From Romanomermis culicivorax (taxonomy: Eukaryota; Nematoda; Enoplea; Mermithida; Mermithidae), in assembly GCA_963922205.1 (NCBI GenBank), contig CAWUHX010000218.1:434001-498000 (forward strand): a stretch of 64,000 nucleotides of DNA. Reading direction: 5' to 3'. Numbering within the stretch: the first letter of the stretch is position 1; the number at the start of each line of letters is the position of its first letter. Below are positions 24,201-32,287 of this stretch, one piece after another. The notes under the pieces were generated by a model, which worked only from the letters and a program-made list of their open reading frames with translations, searched no databases and was not told where the DNA came from. Position numbers and translations under genes: made by a program.

Positions 24201-25495
24201 TCAAAAATTTTGGGCAATGGATGACTCACCTTCATTACATGTATGTTTTGAACTGTAGGGTATATGATGAATGAAAACGCCGCAAAATCACGATTTTGAA
24301 AAAACGCGAGATCCTATTAGTGAAAATATCTGTCAGGGAATATACTAGTATCCTTCAGAAATGCTTACAATGCCCGCGCGATTTCCTCAATTATAAACAG
24401 GAGCAGTGTTTTTGGTGCGAGACAAATATTTTTGGCTCCGCACAAAGATTTTTTTGGAGATTTTTGTACAAAGTACGGGAGAGTTTTTTCCACATTTGTT
24501 GGTCAGAAAACGTTTTTTTCAGGCTCAAAACACGGGTAAAACACCAAAAAATCTTTCGACACTTTTTTATCTATACTTTTTTAAATCTGTATTTTTAATC
24601 ATCCGGATTGGTTCGTTCAAGCAAGCTTTGATAATATAAGTCTGCAGACAGTAATTTTTCGCTATTTAATGTAATAGTACCAGTACTGACTAAGACTTCT
24701 GTTTTATCAGTATATATCATAAAGCTATCGATACGGCTAGCCGTACGATTGGCAAATCCTGTGAGGAGATCACCCAATGGCTAGCCATAAGGCCGAATAT
24801 TTCTGGGGGAGTCCAATGGCATTCCCCTCCAATTATATGTATGCTTTCAACACAATTAATTTTGTCCTCTACGACGTTTATTTCCTAAGAATTATGGCTG
24901 AGTTTCTGAAAAACTTGGCAACGTTTTTGATTATAAGGCTGCGCTTTTGCAACCTACTCAGTAAAACACGGTTATCATTAAAAGTTGTCTAGCAATCTGC
25001 ACGAAAAACTATAATAATAAGAAAAGACGCTGCGTTTTGCAGTACAGTATAATTTTCTGCGACTGAAGAACATAAATTTAAGTCCGAGAAAATTTTCTCT
25101 GGGAGACATGTTGGGCAAAAATATCAACAAAATCCGTGATGTTGTAGTGCACAAAATTAATTTTCTACTAACTAAATATTTTTCGGTCGATCTTTGCAAT
25201 ACATGTACTACCCAAATATCCAATTAATACCCAATGGGTCGACGAATTTAGCCTCCTTGGGTCTGTTAGAATCTTTCGAATCAATAGATTTCGTTAAAGA
25301 ATTTGATGAAGACGTAGAAGCTCGAGACGTTCTATCCGCTTTAAAGCTGGGAATGGGTTGTTCGCATTGATCAAATTTTGCGGTTAGATTCGATCGCAAA
25401 GGATGTACAATCGCTGGATAACTCACGCAGACTATCTTTCCGTCCGCACGTTTTTGCCGCTTAGTTCTCCATTTGTACGAATAAGCGGCTTTCAT
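5855..25495 (-). CDS. VPS35L: VPS35L, Retriever complex scaffold subunit; complete 10-exon gene
   Basis: VPS35L is the VPS35-related alpha-solenoid that, with VPS26C and VPS29, forms Retriever and recycles cargo (for example SNX17-bound integrins) from endosomes together with the CCC and WASH complexes. Ten minus-strand exons join in phase with GT-AG introns to 1054 codons plus stop; the human protein is about 960 residues. Segments recognisable against the family include VDPLG (exon 1), LEQLDSF and NWFYKIASIRELLPRFYVE (exon 3), MCRGIGDPLAAFYARSYL (exon 4), DYERQLSFLVEARGLFC (exon 8) and FITIPSIND...CLPQADS (exon 9). No frameshift or internal stop was found. The start ATG at 25495 follows an in-frame stop, but a non-coding upstream exon spliced at ACAG before 25523 is possible. 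Identification rests on family knowledge, not a search. Confidence 0.95.
6541..7353. mobile_element. J1: MITE with CTGCACAGTGCAG end words, split by D1
   Basis: The left end CAGTTTTTTCTGCACAGTGC is at 6541. A matching inverse arm with TTCTGCACTGTGCAGAAA is at 7315-7335, ending AAAAAACACTG at about 7353. D1 lies between the arms. The flanks do not give a clean duplication, so the right boundary is tentative. A diverged inverse copy of its left part is at 21410-21560. Confidence 0.55.
6788..7284. mobile_element. D1: internally deleted MITE with TTTCCCC/GGGGAAA ends and CCGGCGC core
   Basis: It starts CACTGTTTTTCCCCAAA and ends GGGGAAAAGACCTGGACAAA AAAACAGTG (space added). The core palindrome near 6931 reads CCGGCGCTTCGGGCCGG. 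Flanks GTAACAGG and GTAACCGC agree at six of eight positions, so the copy looks old. It lies in VPS35L intron 9. Confidence 0.7.
7447..7702. mobile_element. K1: short G-rich MITE, 256 bp
   Basis: The exact 8-bp duplication CTTATAAG flanks it (7439-7446 and 7703-7710). Ends are CAAACATGCACGG and GTGCACGTATG, with G runs in the middle. A partial copy lies at 21558-21672 (…TTTTGTGCATGCATG). Confidence 0.85.
8592..8794. mobile_element. M1: short MITE with CAGGCCTGTGG / CTATAGGCCTG ends, 203 bp
   Basis: The exact 8-bp duplication TTTACGAC is at 8584-8591 and 8795-8802. The body contains GACTTGACTTTCTTTCTTCT-type repeats and is non-coding. It lies in VPS35L intron 9. The rest of that intron (7711-8591 and 8795-9016) shows nothing recognisable. 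Confidence 0.85.
9017..9446 (-). CDS. VPS35L: VPS35L coding exon 9
   Basis: Residues ~768-911. The acceptor is TTATTCAG|ATCGTG and the donor ATTCCG|GTAAGT. It contains SCVAFIFITIPSIND and ALTHGCLPQADSLIRA, matching human ACVAYCFITIPSLAG and ALANQCLSQADAFFKA. Confidence 0.95.
9680..9860. repeat. X-type repeat fragment with core word CCGGCACTTCGCGC
   Basis: It resembles parts of X1 (46519-46906), with repeated TGTCAATTTTT words and a degenerate core palindrome near 9784. Ends are not recognisable. It lies in VPS35L intron 8. The remainder of 9861-10663 shows no feature. Confidence 0.5.
10664..11081 (-). CDS. VPS35L: VPS35L coding exon 8
   Basis: Residues ~629-767. The acceptor is TGTTTTCAG|ACGTTT and the donor TTACG|GTAGGT. 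It contains DVFERQDLKVNASRRLLISF and VDFGSDYERQLSFLVEARGL, the latter nearly identical in pattern to human [20 protein letters not shown]. Confidence 0.95.
11578..11993. mobile_element. N2: MITE with CATGCCCGTATCCAGG / AAATACGGCCTTG ends
   Basis: Its ends correspond in inverse to those of N1 (60935-61221). The flanks do not give a clear duplication, and a short TA repeat adjoins the right end, which may have erased it. A 123-codon chance frame inside is not recognisable. It lies in VPS35L intron 7. Confidence 0.6.
11994..12010. repeat. (TA)n microsatellite
   Basis: About 8.5 units of TA directly beside the right end of N2. Confidence 0.9.
12354..12611 (-). CDS. VPS35L: VPS35L coding exon 7
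   Basis: Residues ~543-628. The acceptor is TTCATTCAG|ACAAGC and the donor GTTG|GTAAGG. It contains NYVKCFVQWLRFSVRHF, aligning with human DYINCAEVWVEYTCKHF. About nine extra residues precede this block compared with human. Confidence 0.9.
12853..13032. mobile_element. Q1: MITE, 180 bp, inverse of Q2
   Basis: It starts CAGACTACCCCATGAGG and ends CCTTTGAGACCACTG. Flanks ATTTTCAT and ATTTTAAT agree at seven of eight positions. It lies in VPS35L intron 6 and is in opposite orientation to Q2. Confidence 0.82.
13583..13769 (-). CDS. VPS35L: VPS35L coding exon 6 (187 nt)
   Basis: Residues ~481-542. The acceptor is AATTTTAG|ATAAAATC and the donor CAGAAAG|GTATCT. It begins IKSCYIAG (human IKECDESG) and contains LVRAAWRMFRKFSK (human ILNEAWKVITKLKN). 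Confidence 0.92.
13908..14032 (-). CDS. VPS35L: VPS35L coding exon 5 (125 nt)
   Basis: A short exon found by filling the gap between exons 4 and 6. The acceptor is TTTCTAAG|CCGATG and the donor CGAACA|GTAAGA. It reads DDYSIIVSLCEQRKNRLLNR then a helical segment ending AVAWLRT, matching the human region starting EMMERCKKLGNNALLLN. Phases fit exactly. Confidence 0.9.
14262..14442. mobile_element. Q2: MITE, 181 bp
   Basis: It starts CAGAGGTCCCCAAGGTC and ends ATGGGGTTGTCTG, with exact 8-bp duplication TTTCATAT at 14254-14261 and 14443-14450. It lies in VPS35L intron 4. Related partial copies are at 16932-17060, 18530-18630 and 63924-64000. Confidence 0.9.
14486..14769 (-). CDS. VPS35L: VPS35L coding exon 4
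   Basis: Residues ~344-438. The acceptor is TCTATAG|ATTCATC and the donor AATG|GTGAGA. It contains MCRGIGDPLAAFYARSYLL and LPALEWIAQCLIYG. Joined to exon 3, the distance from the FYVE-like block to CRGIGDP equals that in the human protein. Confidence 0.95.
15650..16365 (+). pseudogene. DIRS-type tyrosine recombinase, decayed fragment
   Basis: Tyrosine recombinases of DIRS-like retroelements carry 'RSAIS', 'RFMKG(V/I)FN.RPP.PRY..TWDV', 'IxRWIK.VL.EAGID' and 'AHSTR.AS.SKA' blocks. Here, with frameshifts between them, are SAIGTFLNGMGHDLSNDSQM, MSQFMKGF, PPQPKYSNTWDV, ISRWLKTVLSQAGVDTTVF and KAHSIHCASASKA, then NWSQKSLTFKRSYQ. The catalytic Arg of the H-x-x-R motif is His (HSIH), which is one C-to-T change in a CGC codon. 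The final Tyr may survive in FKRSYQK. No reverse transcriptase or split repeats were seen nearby. The copy is inside VPS35L intron 3 and cannot be functional. Confidence 0.75.
16932..17060. repeat. Q-family fragment
   Basis: It starts with the Q terminus CAGAGGTCCCCAAGGTC, followed by diverged Q sequence (AATTTTAAGGGTAGTA). The other end is not found. Confidence 0.5.
17310..17420 (+). pseudogene. hAT transposase C-terminal relic
   Basis: One frame reads LPIESADAECGYSIINPIRL, resembling the hAT dimerisation block '(I)PxS(T)A.(C/V)ERGFS.MNRIK'. The flanking frame is broken by stops. It is too short to place in a subfamily. It lies in VPS35L intron 3. Confidence 0.45.
17681..18362 (+). mobile_element. 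Tigger/pogo-type element, 682 bp, internally deleted
   Basis: The inverted ends CAGTCGAACACGGTTAATGA and their complement ending CCGTGTTCGACTG are flanked by TA at 17679-17680 and 18363-18364, as expected for pogo/Tigger. Subterminal AATGAACAC words recur several times on both sides. Only the transposase C-terminus is left (18069-18236), so it depends on an outside transposase or is dead. Confidence 0.9.
18069..18236 (+). pseudogene. Tigger-type transposase, C-terminal 55 codons
   Basis: It reads PTFEEAKRAISVVRNFLFS at the start and ends LKQSKITSFFK followed by TGA. A terminal K(I/L)T-x-(F/Y)F motif is typical of Tigger/pogo transposases. The N-terminal DNA-binding and DDE domains are deleted. 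The preserved frame is consistent with a deletion derivative rather than random decay. Confidence 0.75.
19819..20995. repeat. Composite of degraded hAT-like MITEs (G/E type)
   Basis: It starts CAGGGTTTTTTAGGCC with GGAACCATGGCTCC and AAGCCAAATTGGCTTGT words. Core palindromes are near 20023 (CTGGCGCTTCGCGTCAG) and 20486-20502 (degenerate). It ends with an E-type terminus GCGAAAAAACCCTG at 20995. The ends belong to different families and the flanks give no duplication, so at least two elements are probably merged. It lies in VPS35L intron 3. Confidence 0.55.
21410..21672. repeat. J- and K-type MITE fragments
   Basis: 21410-21560 is an inverse, diverged copy of the J1 left arm (TCTGCACCAGTGCA and TGCACTGCGCAG words). 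21558-21672 matches K1, including its right terminus TTTTGTGCATGCATG. Boundaries are unclear. Confidence 0.55.
21981..22424 (-). CDS. VPS35L: VPS35L coding exon 3
   Basis: Residues ~196-343. The acceptor is TTTTTTCAG|ACTTGAA and the donor TACAG|GTATTC. It holds the best-conserved block: FYPSQFFIVIDVLDTFGHLV and NWFYKIASIRELLPRFYVE. The following intron is about 7.2 kb and carries the DIRS and Tigger relics. Confidence 0.96.
22757..23078 (-). CDS. VPS35L: VPS35L coding exon 2
   Basis: Residues ~89-195. The acceptor is CTTTCAG|GAGCAA and the donor CTTAG|GTAAAT. It contains WSSKKAETLKKFVTNEKLSI, which aligns with the human segment around 'NKRGEILARYTTTEKLSI'. Phase matches both neighbours. Confidence 0.92.
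23867..24245. mobile_element. X3: X-family MITE
   Basis: Ends are CATAAATATAATTGGGAG and TTCATTACATGTATG, similar to X1, with repeated AATGTCAATTTT words and a degenerate core near 24086 (GACGCTGCGCACCAC). No clean duplication was found. It lies in VPS35L intron 1. The adjoining 24246-25230 holds short MITE-like scraps only. Confidence 0.6.
25231..25495 (-). CDS. VPS35L: VPS35L coding exon 1
   Basis: Codes residues 1-88 plus one base. It is basic at the start (KWRTKRQKR), then has a serine-rich stretch (SRASTSSSNS) and ends at VDPLG, as in vertebrate VPS35L, where a serine-rich linker precedes VDPL. The donor is TTGG|GTATTA. The N-terminal region is poorly conserved, so the exact start is less certain than the rest. 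Confidence 0.85.
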
Positions 25496-25913
25496 CGCAA
25501 CTGTCAATGTTACCAGAAGCACCTGTCAAAAGAATATCTGAGGCAAAGTGGACATTAGAGATGTATCGGGAAACCGGACACGAAATTAGACCGGAAATTA
25601 CTCCACCATTGTGCTGGACCCGGATCCGATATTCTCAAAACTATGGACCCGGACCCGAAGAAATTGTCACAATTCTGATTCGGGTCTGATTTAACAAATA
25701 CCCAGGTTAAATGATGTGATGACACATCAATTAACTAATGACATACGAAAAGTAACAAATCAACACTTTGTCGCTTACGTAGATCATCTTGAGACTGACT
25801 TAGATTTAAAATTTACAGCACCAAAGTTATACCTTCATAAATAGTTTTTCGGCCGTTTTCCTTGTAGTCGTCATCTTTTTAATGTAAATTTTTATTTATA
25901 TATTAATCTAAGA
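25496..25913. other. Region upstream of VPS35L
   Basis: On the minus strand, a pyrimidine-rich stretch and ACAG just upstream of the start ATG could be a splice acceptor for a non-coding first exon. At 25575-25690 there are repeated GGACCCGGA-type words. No promoter element can be assigned. Confidence 0.3.
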
Positions 25914-26970
25914 CAGGGTTTTTTCCGCACAGTGCGGACTTTTCTTGGGCCGTGCGGAAATTTTTTTGGGCATTTTCCGCACAGAAAGAAAATTTCATTT
26001 CTACTACTGGCATTGATGGAAAAATGCATTTTTGTGCAATTTAGAGGATCAAAATCTCAATTTTTCCGGCGTTCCGCGCCGACAATGACATTCTATAATA
26101 TCCACTACAACTAAGCTGAAGCACAGAAGAAAACAAGTGAAGCAGTATCATTTCTTAGTTATCCTTGATTATTTCCATAAATCTGCTATGTCTCTGCTAG
26201 AGTGAATAAGACTCGTCACTTTATCGTGAGAACAGGAATTTTCACGATGAATGTGAATTTGTATATTTTTGCCACATTTTTCCATACATTATTTGATACC
26301 TTCATTTTTATAGGCAAAATCTAAACTGAGAGTATTACAAATTATATGTATCTATAATACATTTTCCAACATTTCAACAGCTCCTGTGTTCAAAAGTTCT
26401 CAGGTGCTACGCACCGGAAACGTTATACGTGTATGGTTTTCATGATTTGAAGTCTCGCATCTCGATTATCAATCAGTAATCCTCAGTATTCGGTTTCGAT
26501 TTGTTGAAAATTGAGATTTATTATTGATCTTCATGAATTTTTTCTCTCGCTTGTAGTTTTCTCAAATTTGTGAACATAAATTTTGTTACTTATTACAAAA
26601 CGATGAATACACGATTTGGACTGAAAATGTAAAGCTTATACTTTAGGGATAAGGGTTGAAAAGACTCATTCTCCAACGTTTTAGAATATCAAAATATCGA
26701 AATTGAGTCAATTGAAATCTGTAAATCTTCAGCTCTAATCACATAAATGACAGCAGCAACTGTAAATTTTGCTCAATCAGTCTAAAATCATGTTTTTCAT
26801 TCTAGAAAACCAGATAATTTTCAACCTTTTCCTTGAAATCTACAATCTTCGCTCAGTTTGCACATTTTTAAGCTGATTTCAACTTAGAACGAAAAAAATA
26901 TTTCGCGTGCGACAAAAATTTTCGGTCATTTCCGCACGGCGCGGACGAAGGCGTGTGGAAAAAAACCCTA
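25914..26970. mobile_element. I1: hAT-like MITE with TTCCGCAC/GTGCGGA ends and CCGGCGC core, 1057 bp
   Basis: It starts CAGGGTTTTTTCCGCACAGT and ends GTGTGGAAAAAAACCCTA (expected CCCTG). Flanks ATCTAAGA and ATCTAAGG agree at seven of eight. The core CCGGCGTTCCGCGCCG is near 26065 and a degenerate second palindrome near 26406. Non-coding. Confidence 0.82.
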
Positions 26971-27344
26971 ATCTAAGGCCAAAAATTAAATTATAGAGAT
27001 GCGAATATTTCACGAGAGAATAGTGATTCGAATCGGTTTATTGTGTCTCAACCTAACCATACGATTTCAATATGATGTTGTTTCTTTCACATCCATTTTA
27101 AAATGCAGTTGTGGCAAGTTCGATCTTGAATATGATAAGTTGAAAATGAATCTTACCCGAAAACAGGGTATGTGGTGTGGTTTTACATTTTTATATTATT
27201 CTAGTGCGGGGTTAGAATAGGTCATTCTAGTTAGTGCTTATAGTTTCTAACTATCATCATATTATGGATAAATGTTTGATCCTGAATTGTTTTTTGTTTT
27301 TCTCGATAATTTTCCCAAAAACTTTTTTGAGATCTTAAAAATTT
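26971..27344. repeat. E-type MITE core remnant
   Basis: Words such as CATTATGGATAAATGTTTGAT and CCCAAAAACTTTTTTGA match the interior of E1 and E2 (shown here in part; the match continues on the far side at 29036-29491). A larger insertion with inverted arms separates the halves. Confidence 0.5.
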
Positions 27345-27477
27345 TGGGGTATTTTGTAGTCCACCAGAATTTTTTTTTGCTGAGAACACGTTTTCCTACC
27401 ATTTTTGTGGTCGCTCATCACGAAAAACCAAGTTTCACTGCGCGGAAACCAGTAGTTCATAAGGAAACCAGTAGCAT

Positions 27478-27523
27478 GGGCTTAGGCTCTGGCTTAGCCT
27501 TAGGCTTGGGGCTTAGGCTTAGT
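27478..27523. repeat. Degenerate GGCTTA (TTAGGC-like) tract
   Basis: About seven imperfect units with CTTAGG / GGCTTA words. It is short and irregular. Confidence 0.7.
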
Positions 27524-27799
27524 GTTTATAGAGATAGTGATGGTGGTGAAGTGGTTGACGCGGATGTCGGGGATGAAGTTGATTTGGGATGAATGTGAAG
27601 TTGATTTGAAATAAAAGTGTTTTGATAGTTGACGTATATATATTGCTACTGATCTCAATATGATGAAAATGTTGATTGGTGGACATATTCACTACTGTAC
27701 TTTCCCAATTTTTAATTTGTTTTCCGGAATCGCCGAGTTTTAAAATGCCAGAAAACCTTAGTATTGTTCATAATAACACATCATAGTTTTTTAGCATTT

Positions 27800-28859
27800 T
27801 ACAAGCCATGGCTTGTTGGACTGACCAAATGGCTTGTAGAATTTTAGTCCAACAAGCCAAAATGGCTTGTCAGAATTTTCTGAATTATGTGTTTGATCAC
27901 ATCGGATAAAGAAGAGATGCATTTTGGTGCATTTTAGAAGGTCATAATCTCAAAATTTTCCGGCGCTTCGCGCCGGCTATAACTTAAATAAGCATTATTA
28001 TTTATTTCCTAGCTCAGGCGCCGCTCCTAACATGTCTACCTTCACTTATCATTTAAGCTTTAATAGTTTTAATCATTTTAAACGTATTATCTCATGTTTT
28101 AATTGGTAATCTTCAATATTTCATCTTGATATTTAATGAAGATTCGCATTTTTTGAGAAAGATCAATACGTCAAGTCTGTAAACTTTTTGAAGCGATTAT
28201 TCCTTTCTTAACGTAAAATCAATCCAAAAACTTCATGGAAGTAGTTTTCGGAAGTTTCTACTCTTCTTACTCATATCTTTTCGGCCAAGTTCATGAGAGT
28301 TTGTGGATAAATTGATGGTTTTAAAATTTTTCAAATATAAAATTCTAGAAATTATGACTTTTGAACACAAAATCCGAATTTAATTCTTCAAATAAGTGTT
28401 TGGAAAATTGATTTTCCAGCATCGTAGAATGTCGATACCCAAAAAATTTTCTCCTGTGTTCCACGCAGGAAAGATTACTAGCTTTTCTGGGCTCTCACTT
28501 GTCATCATAGAAGACTTAACTGTCGATTTCTCATGTAATTCAAAGTCATTATGTTTTTGGATAGTTTGCTGCAAAATTTGTTCCACAATGCTTGTAGATT
28601 AGACTTCAATCAAACTCAAAAATTTCAAATGTTTCCTGAATTCTAATGAATGAATGGCTCTAAAATGTTATTGAATAAATGTTGAATGATATCTCTTTTT
28701 TGATCGATTGCTATACATTTCTTTGGAAAATAACCTAGCATTGGAATTTATTCACGTATACTGATATTATGAAATTGGCTTGGAAAAATTTGAAATGGCT
28801 TGTAAAATTTTAGGTCAACAAGCCACTTGGCTTGTGACTCGTAGGTCAAAAAAAACCCT
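27800..28859. mobile_element. F: hAT-like MITE with AAGCCA/TGGCTT ends and CCGGCGC core
   Basis: The ends carry repeated words such as AACAAGCCAAAATGGCTTGT and the right terminus AAAAAAAACCCTG at about 28859. The core CCGGCGCTTCGCGCCGG is near 27959 and a diverged second palindrome near 28452. The middle is closely related to B1/B2 (GAAGATTCGCATTTTTT, ATGTCTACCTTCA). The left terminus is not clear. Confidence 0.6.
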
Positions 28860-29035
28860 GTAACATACAGGTAATATGGCTTAAAACTAAATTGCGAACA
28901 GCTATAATTCGTTATATACCGGTTTCCGCGCAATGAAACTTGGTTTTTCGTGATCAGCGACCACAAAAATGGAAGAAAAACGTGTTTTCAGCAAAAAACA
29001 AAAAATTCCGGTAAACTACAAAAATTCCAAATTTT

Positions 29036-30400
29036 GAATTTTGCCTTTCATGTGATTAAAAGATTTTGAGTATGAGAAAATGCTAGGTTGAAAGATCTAA
29101 ATTCTTAGTCGCTTGCCTATAGTTTTTGAATTTTAGTTTGTCCGACTGAAAATTTATTAAATTCACTGAGAAATAAAACCTTCCGTCTGGGAAATAAAAG
29201 GTGACAAGATTCATTTTCTAGCGTTCTAGAATATTGAATTCCAGAAAAAAGAACAAATTACTCTAGTCATATTAATCTTTTCATTTTGTCTCCAAAACTC
29301 AGAAAATTGGGCTTTAAATGCCTAAAACGGACGCAGATCGAATGAAATACAAGAAAACTGGTTTACGATGGTTTTTCCGATAAATTTGAGCAAATTTATC
29401 GATTTTAGAGTGAGCAATCAAAATTTATCTGTGCAACCGAAATTTTTCCCCAAGTTGCACATTGCAACCTGGCTTTCTGTGCAAAAAAACCCTGATTGCA
29501 CACCCCGAAATTTGGTTGCTGTATGAAAAAAGCCCTGGGCGAAAGGGTGTCGGCCAGTGTTTTTTTTGCTGAACACTTTTTGCCCCATTTGAGGAAAAAC
29601 CACAAAAATTTTTTCCTCGTGAGGAAAAATCAATTTTTTTAATTCCTTGCTTGAAAATTGCCCAAAATCATTTCTGATGTGCATTTTGAAAGTTTCTCAT
29701 TAATTTTCATCTTATTCCGCCAAAAAACCGACATTTTTTTGCAAAAAGTCTCGAGCTATGACCTGCTTGTAAATAAATATTTAAGTGAGTTTACACGGGC
29801 CAAACAAGTGAATAATTCAAGGGCATAACCTTTATTTCTTATATTTCTTTGACGACATAAAACAACCTAATTTTGAAATAACAAGTAAATCAAACAGTAA
29901 CCTTCGATAAAACGATAACGCTAAAAAATTAAATTTTAAAACTGATTCTGAACAGCTGGCAATCTGAAATAACGGTATGAACCTGACCACAGGGCTTTTT
30001 TCTGCAAAGGACAGGTTCCAATGTGCAACTTAGGAAAAAAATTTGGTTGCACAGACAAATTTTTCGCTGTTCACTCTAAAATCAATAAATTAGCTTAATT
30101 TTATCGGAAAAACCATCAAAAGCTAGTTTTCTTCTCTTTCATTCGATTTGCGTCGGTTTTAAGCTTTTAAAATCAAATTTTCTGAGTTTTGAAGAGAAAA
30201 TGAAAAGATTGGTATGAGTAACTTGTTCGGCGCCTAGCGCCGAAAGTTTTTCTGGGACATTGATATTCTGGAACGCTGGAAAATGAACCTTTTCAATTTT
30301 TAATTCCTAGACGAAAGGTTTGATTCTTCAGTGAATTCAATGAATTTTCAGTCGGGCAGACAAAAACTAAAAAAGCAACTAAGAATTTTGATTTTTCTTG
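29036..30400. repeat. Degraded E- and O-type MITE pieces
   Basis: An E right end (TTGCACATTGCAACCTGGC … AAAAAAACCCTG) closes at about 29491. O-type sequence starts CAGTGTTTTTTTTGC at 29555 with TTTTTCCTCGTGAGGAAAAA words. An inverse E left end, CAGGGCTTTTTTCTGC, starts at 29990 with core CGGCGCCTAGCGCCG near 30229. None is complete. 30401-30719 shows nothing recognisable. Confidence 0.5.
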
Positions 30401-31846
30401 GACTCAAAATGTTTTAATCACACAAATGTCAGAATTATTTTAAAGACCGCAAAAAGACTTTGGGAAATTTTTTTACAAGTCGGTTCCCTTCCCAATTATG
30501 GTCCAAACTGGCATTTTTGGACTCTTCAACATGCCAGCTATCCAGATCAGTTCGAAAATCCAGGCGCTCATGGCATTCAGGAACTCATTTGCATAAATTC
30601 TGCACACATCTCACATAGTCTTTGTTACTACAGGAAAATCCTACCTACTTCAAGAATCGAACCTGGTCCACCAGTGCGTTTACCACTACACAATTTCACC
30701 AAAAAGTATAAACACTATACTCCTTTAAGACCCTTGACACTATTTTAACTAACAACTTCATTTCGAAGAGCTTTTAAATTGATTTTACGTTAGCAAAGAA
30801 ATAATCGCATCAAAAAGCGTAGAGACTTGACGTATTGATCTTTCTCAAAAGGAAAAAATGCGAATCTTCTTTAAATATCATGATAAAATATTGAGGATTA
30901 AGTACAGGGTTGGCAAAAACAAAACTTTTGAAATTTCGACTTTTTGGTTTTTTAGTGTTTTTTTGGTTTTTCTATGGTTTTTAATGGTTTTTTTCTGGTT
31001 TAATTCTTTAGAATGTTTGGTACATCAAAATAACTATGTAAAAAACTGCTGGAAGCTCCCTGTATCATCTAAGACTAGTTAGGGAGCCGTAAAATGGCAG
31101 CTAGAAGTATTAATCTTATCAGAAGTGTCATTATTTTATGCTTATAAGAAATCCCTATTTAGCAATAGAAATACAGTAATAGTGGGCACATAAGAAAGGA
31201 ACCATTAGTGAAGAACATAAGAAAAGTAAAAATGGAACAGAGCATGCGATATGTAAAGGGCAAATTCAAAGAAAAGAAGAAAAATTACAAATAAAGAGAA
31301 ATATACAATACACAATGTAAGTAATCAAAACTCGAAAGAAATCAACTACAGAATTGTATCAATGCATCACATATATACATATGCACAGAAAAGTTGAAAT
31401 GACACTATACCGTTTTCGATAAGAGGGTTTTAAATTGATAGATTATTACATATGTTATTAATATTACAAACTGCAGTTGAAGGTCACACATAGACATTTC
31501 AGATGTTTCTAAATTTTTGCTTTTCAAACCTGTCTGCGAGCTATAACTACAGCAAATAGGTCTTATTATATATGCTATTCTCGCTTGCATGATAGATATA
31601 CATATTTTTGCACGATTTTTTCTACTTAGTAGCGACGTCAAGTCACATAAAAATGAGCCACTCAAAAGCTCTTCTCTTTGCTAACCTACAGTATGCTTAA
31701 CTGATCTGTATAAAATTTTATTATTGTTGTCTCATTTATATTTTGAAATTTCGAGCTAAGAAAATTAAAAAGCTTACCGTAACAATAAAATCAGTTATTA
31801 AACTCAATCATGTTTTATAACAGTTTGATGATGATATGGATCAATG

Positions 31847-32077
31847 CATACCTGTAAGACCTCCGACCAGTTGGGGGGGGGGTAAATCCGAAATTTGGGG
31901 GGGGTAGGAAAAAGTCGAAATTTTTCCCAAAAAAGGCCAAAAAACATACACTTTTTGGCTAATTTTTTTAATTTTTTCCCAACTGGGGGGGGGGGGTTGG
32001 GGGGGAAATGATTTTGGGTACTGGGTTGGCCAAATTGGGGGGGGGTCCCCCCCCCAACCCACCCAAGTACAGGTATG
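31847..32077. mobile_element. A4: A-family MITE, 231 bp
   Basis: CATACCTGTAAG…AAGTACAGGTATG with exact duplication GATCAATG at 31839-31846 and 32078-32085. hAT-1 has the single unoccupied word CATTGATC at 1803-1810. Confidence 0.93.
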
Positions 32078-32287
32078 GATCAATGGATGTCACCCCGTAT
32101 GGTCGGAGTACACTCCACAAAAGATTTAGTGTCTACTTTTTTGTGAGCAAATTATAGCAAAGTTGACTCATGTACTAAATGTGTGGTTGCAAGATGGATA
32201 CAAAGGATATCGATTGATTTATATTACATCTTTTGAGTACGAAATGTAACTAAATTAATTGTTTTGTTGATTTAGATAGACACCAAT

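Larger units (their letters stand above)
27345..29035. mobile_element. T: element with ~110-bp inverted arms, containing MITE F
   Basis: The left arm 27345-27453 (…CTCATCACGAAAAACCAAG…GCGCGGAAACC) recurs in inverse at 28919-29035. The segment between holds a degenerate GGCTTA tract and the F-type MITE. Arms flanking an insertion into an E copy suggest one transposition event. Exact ends and duplication were not resolved. No coding region was identified. Confidence 0.55.
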
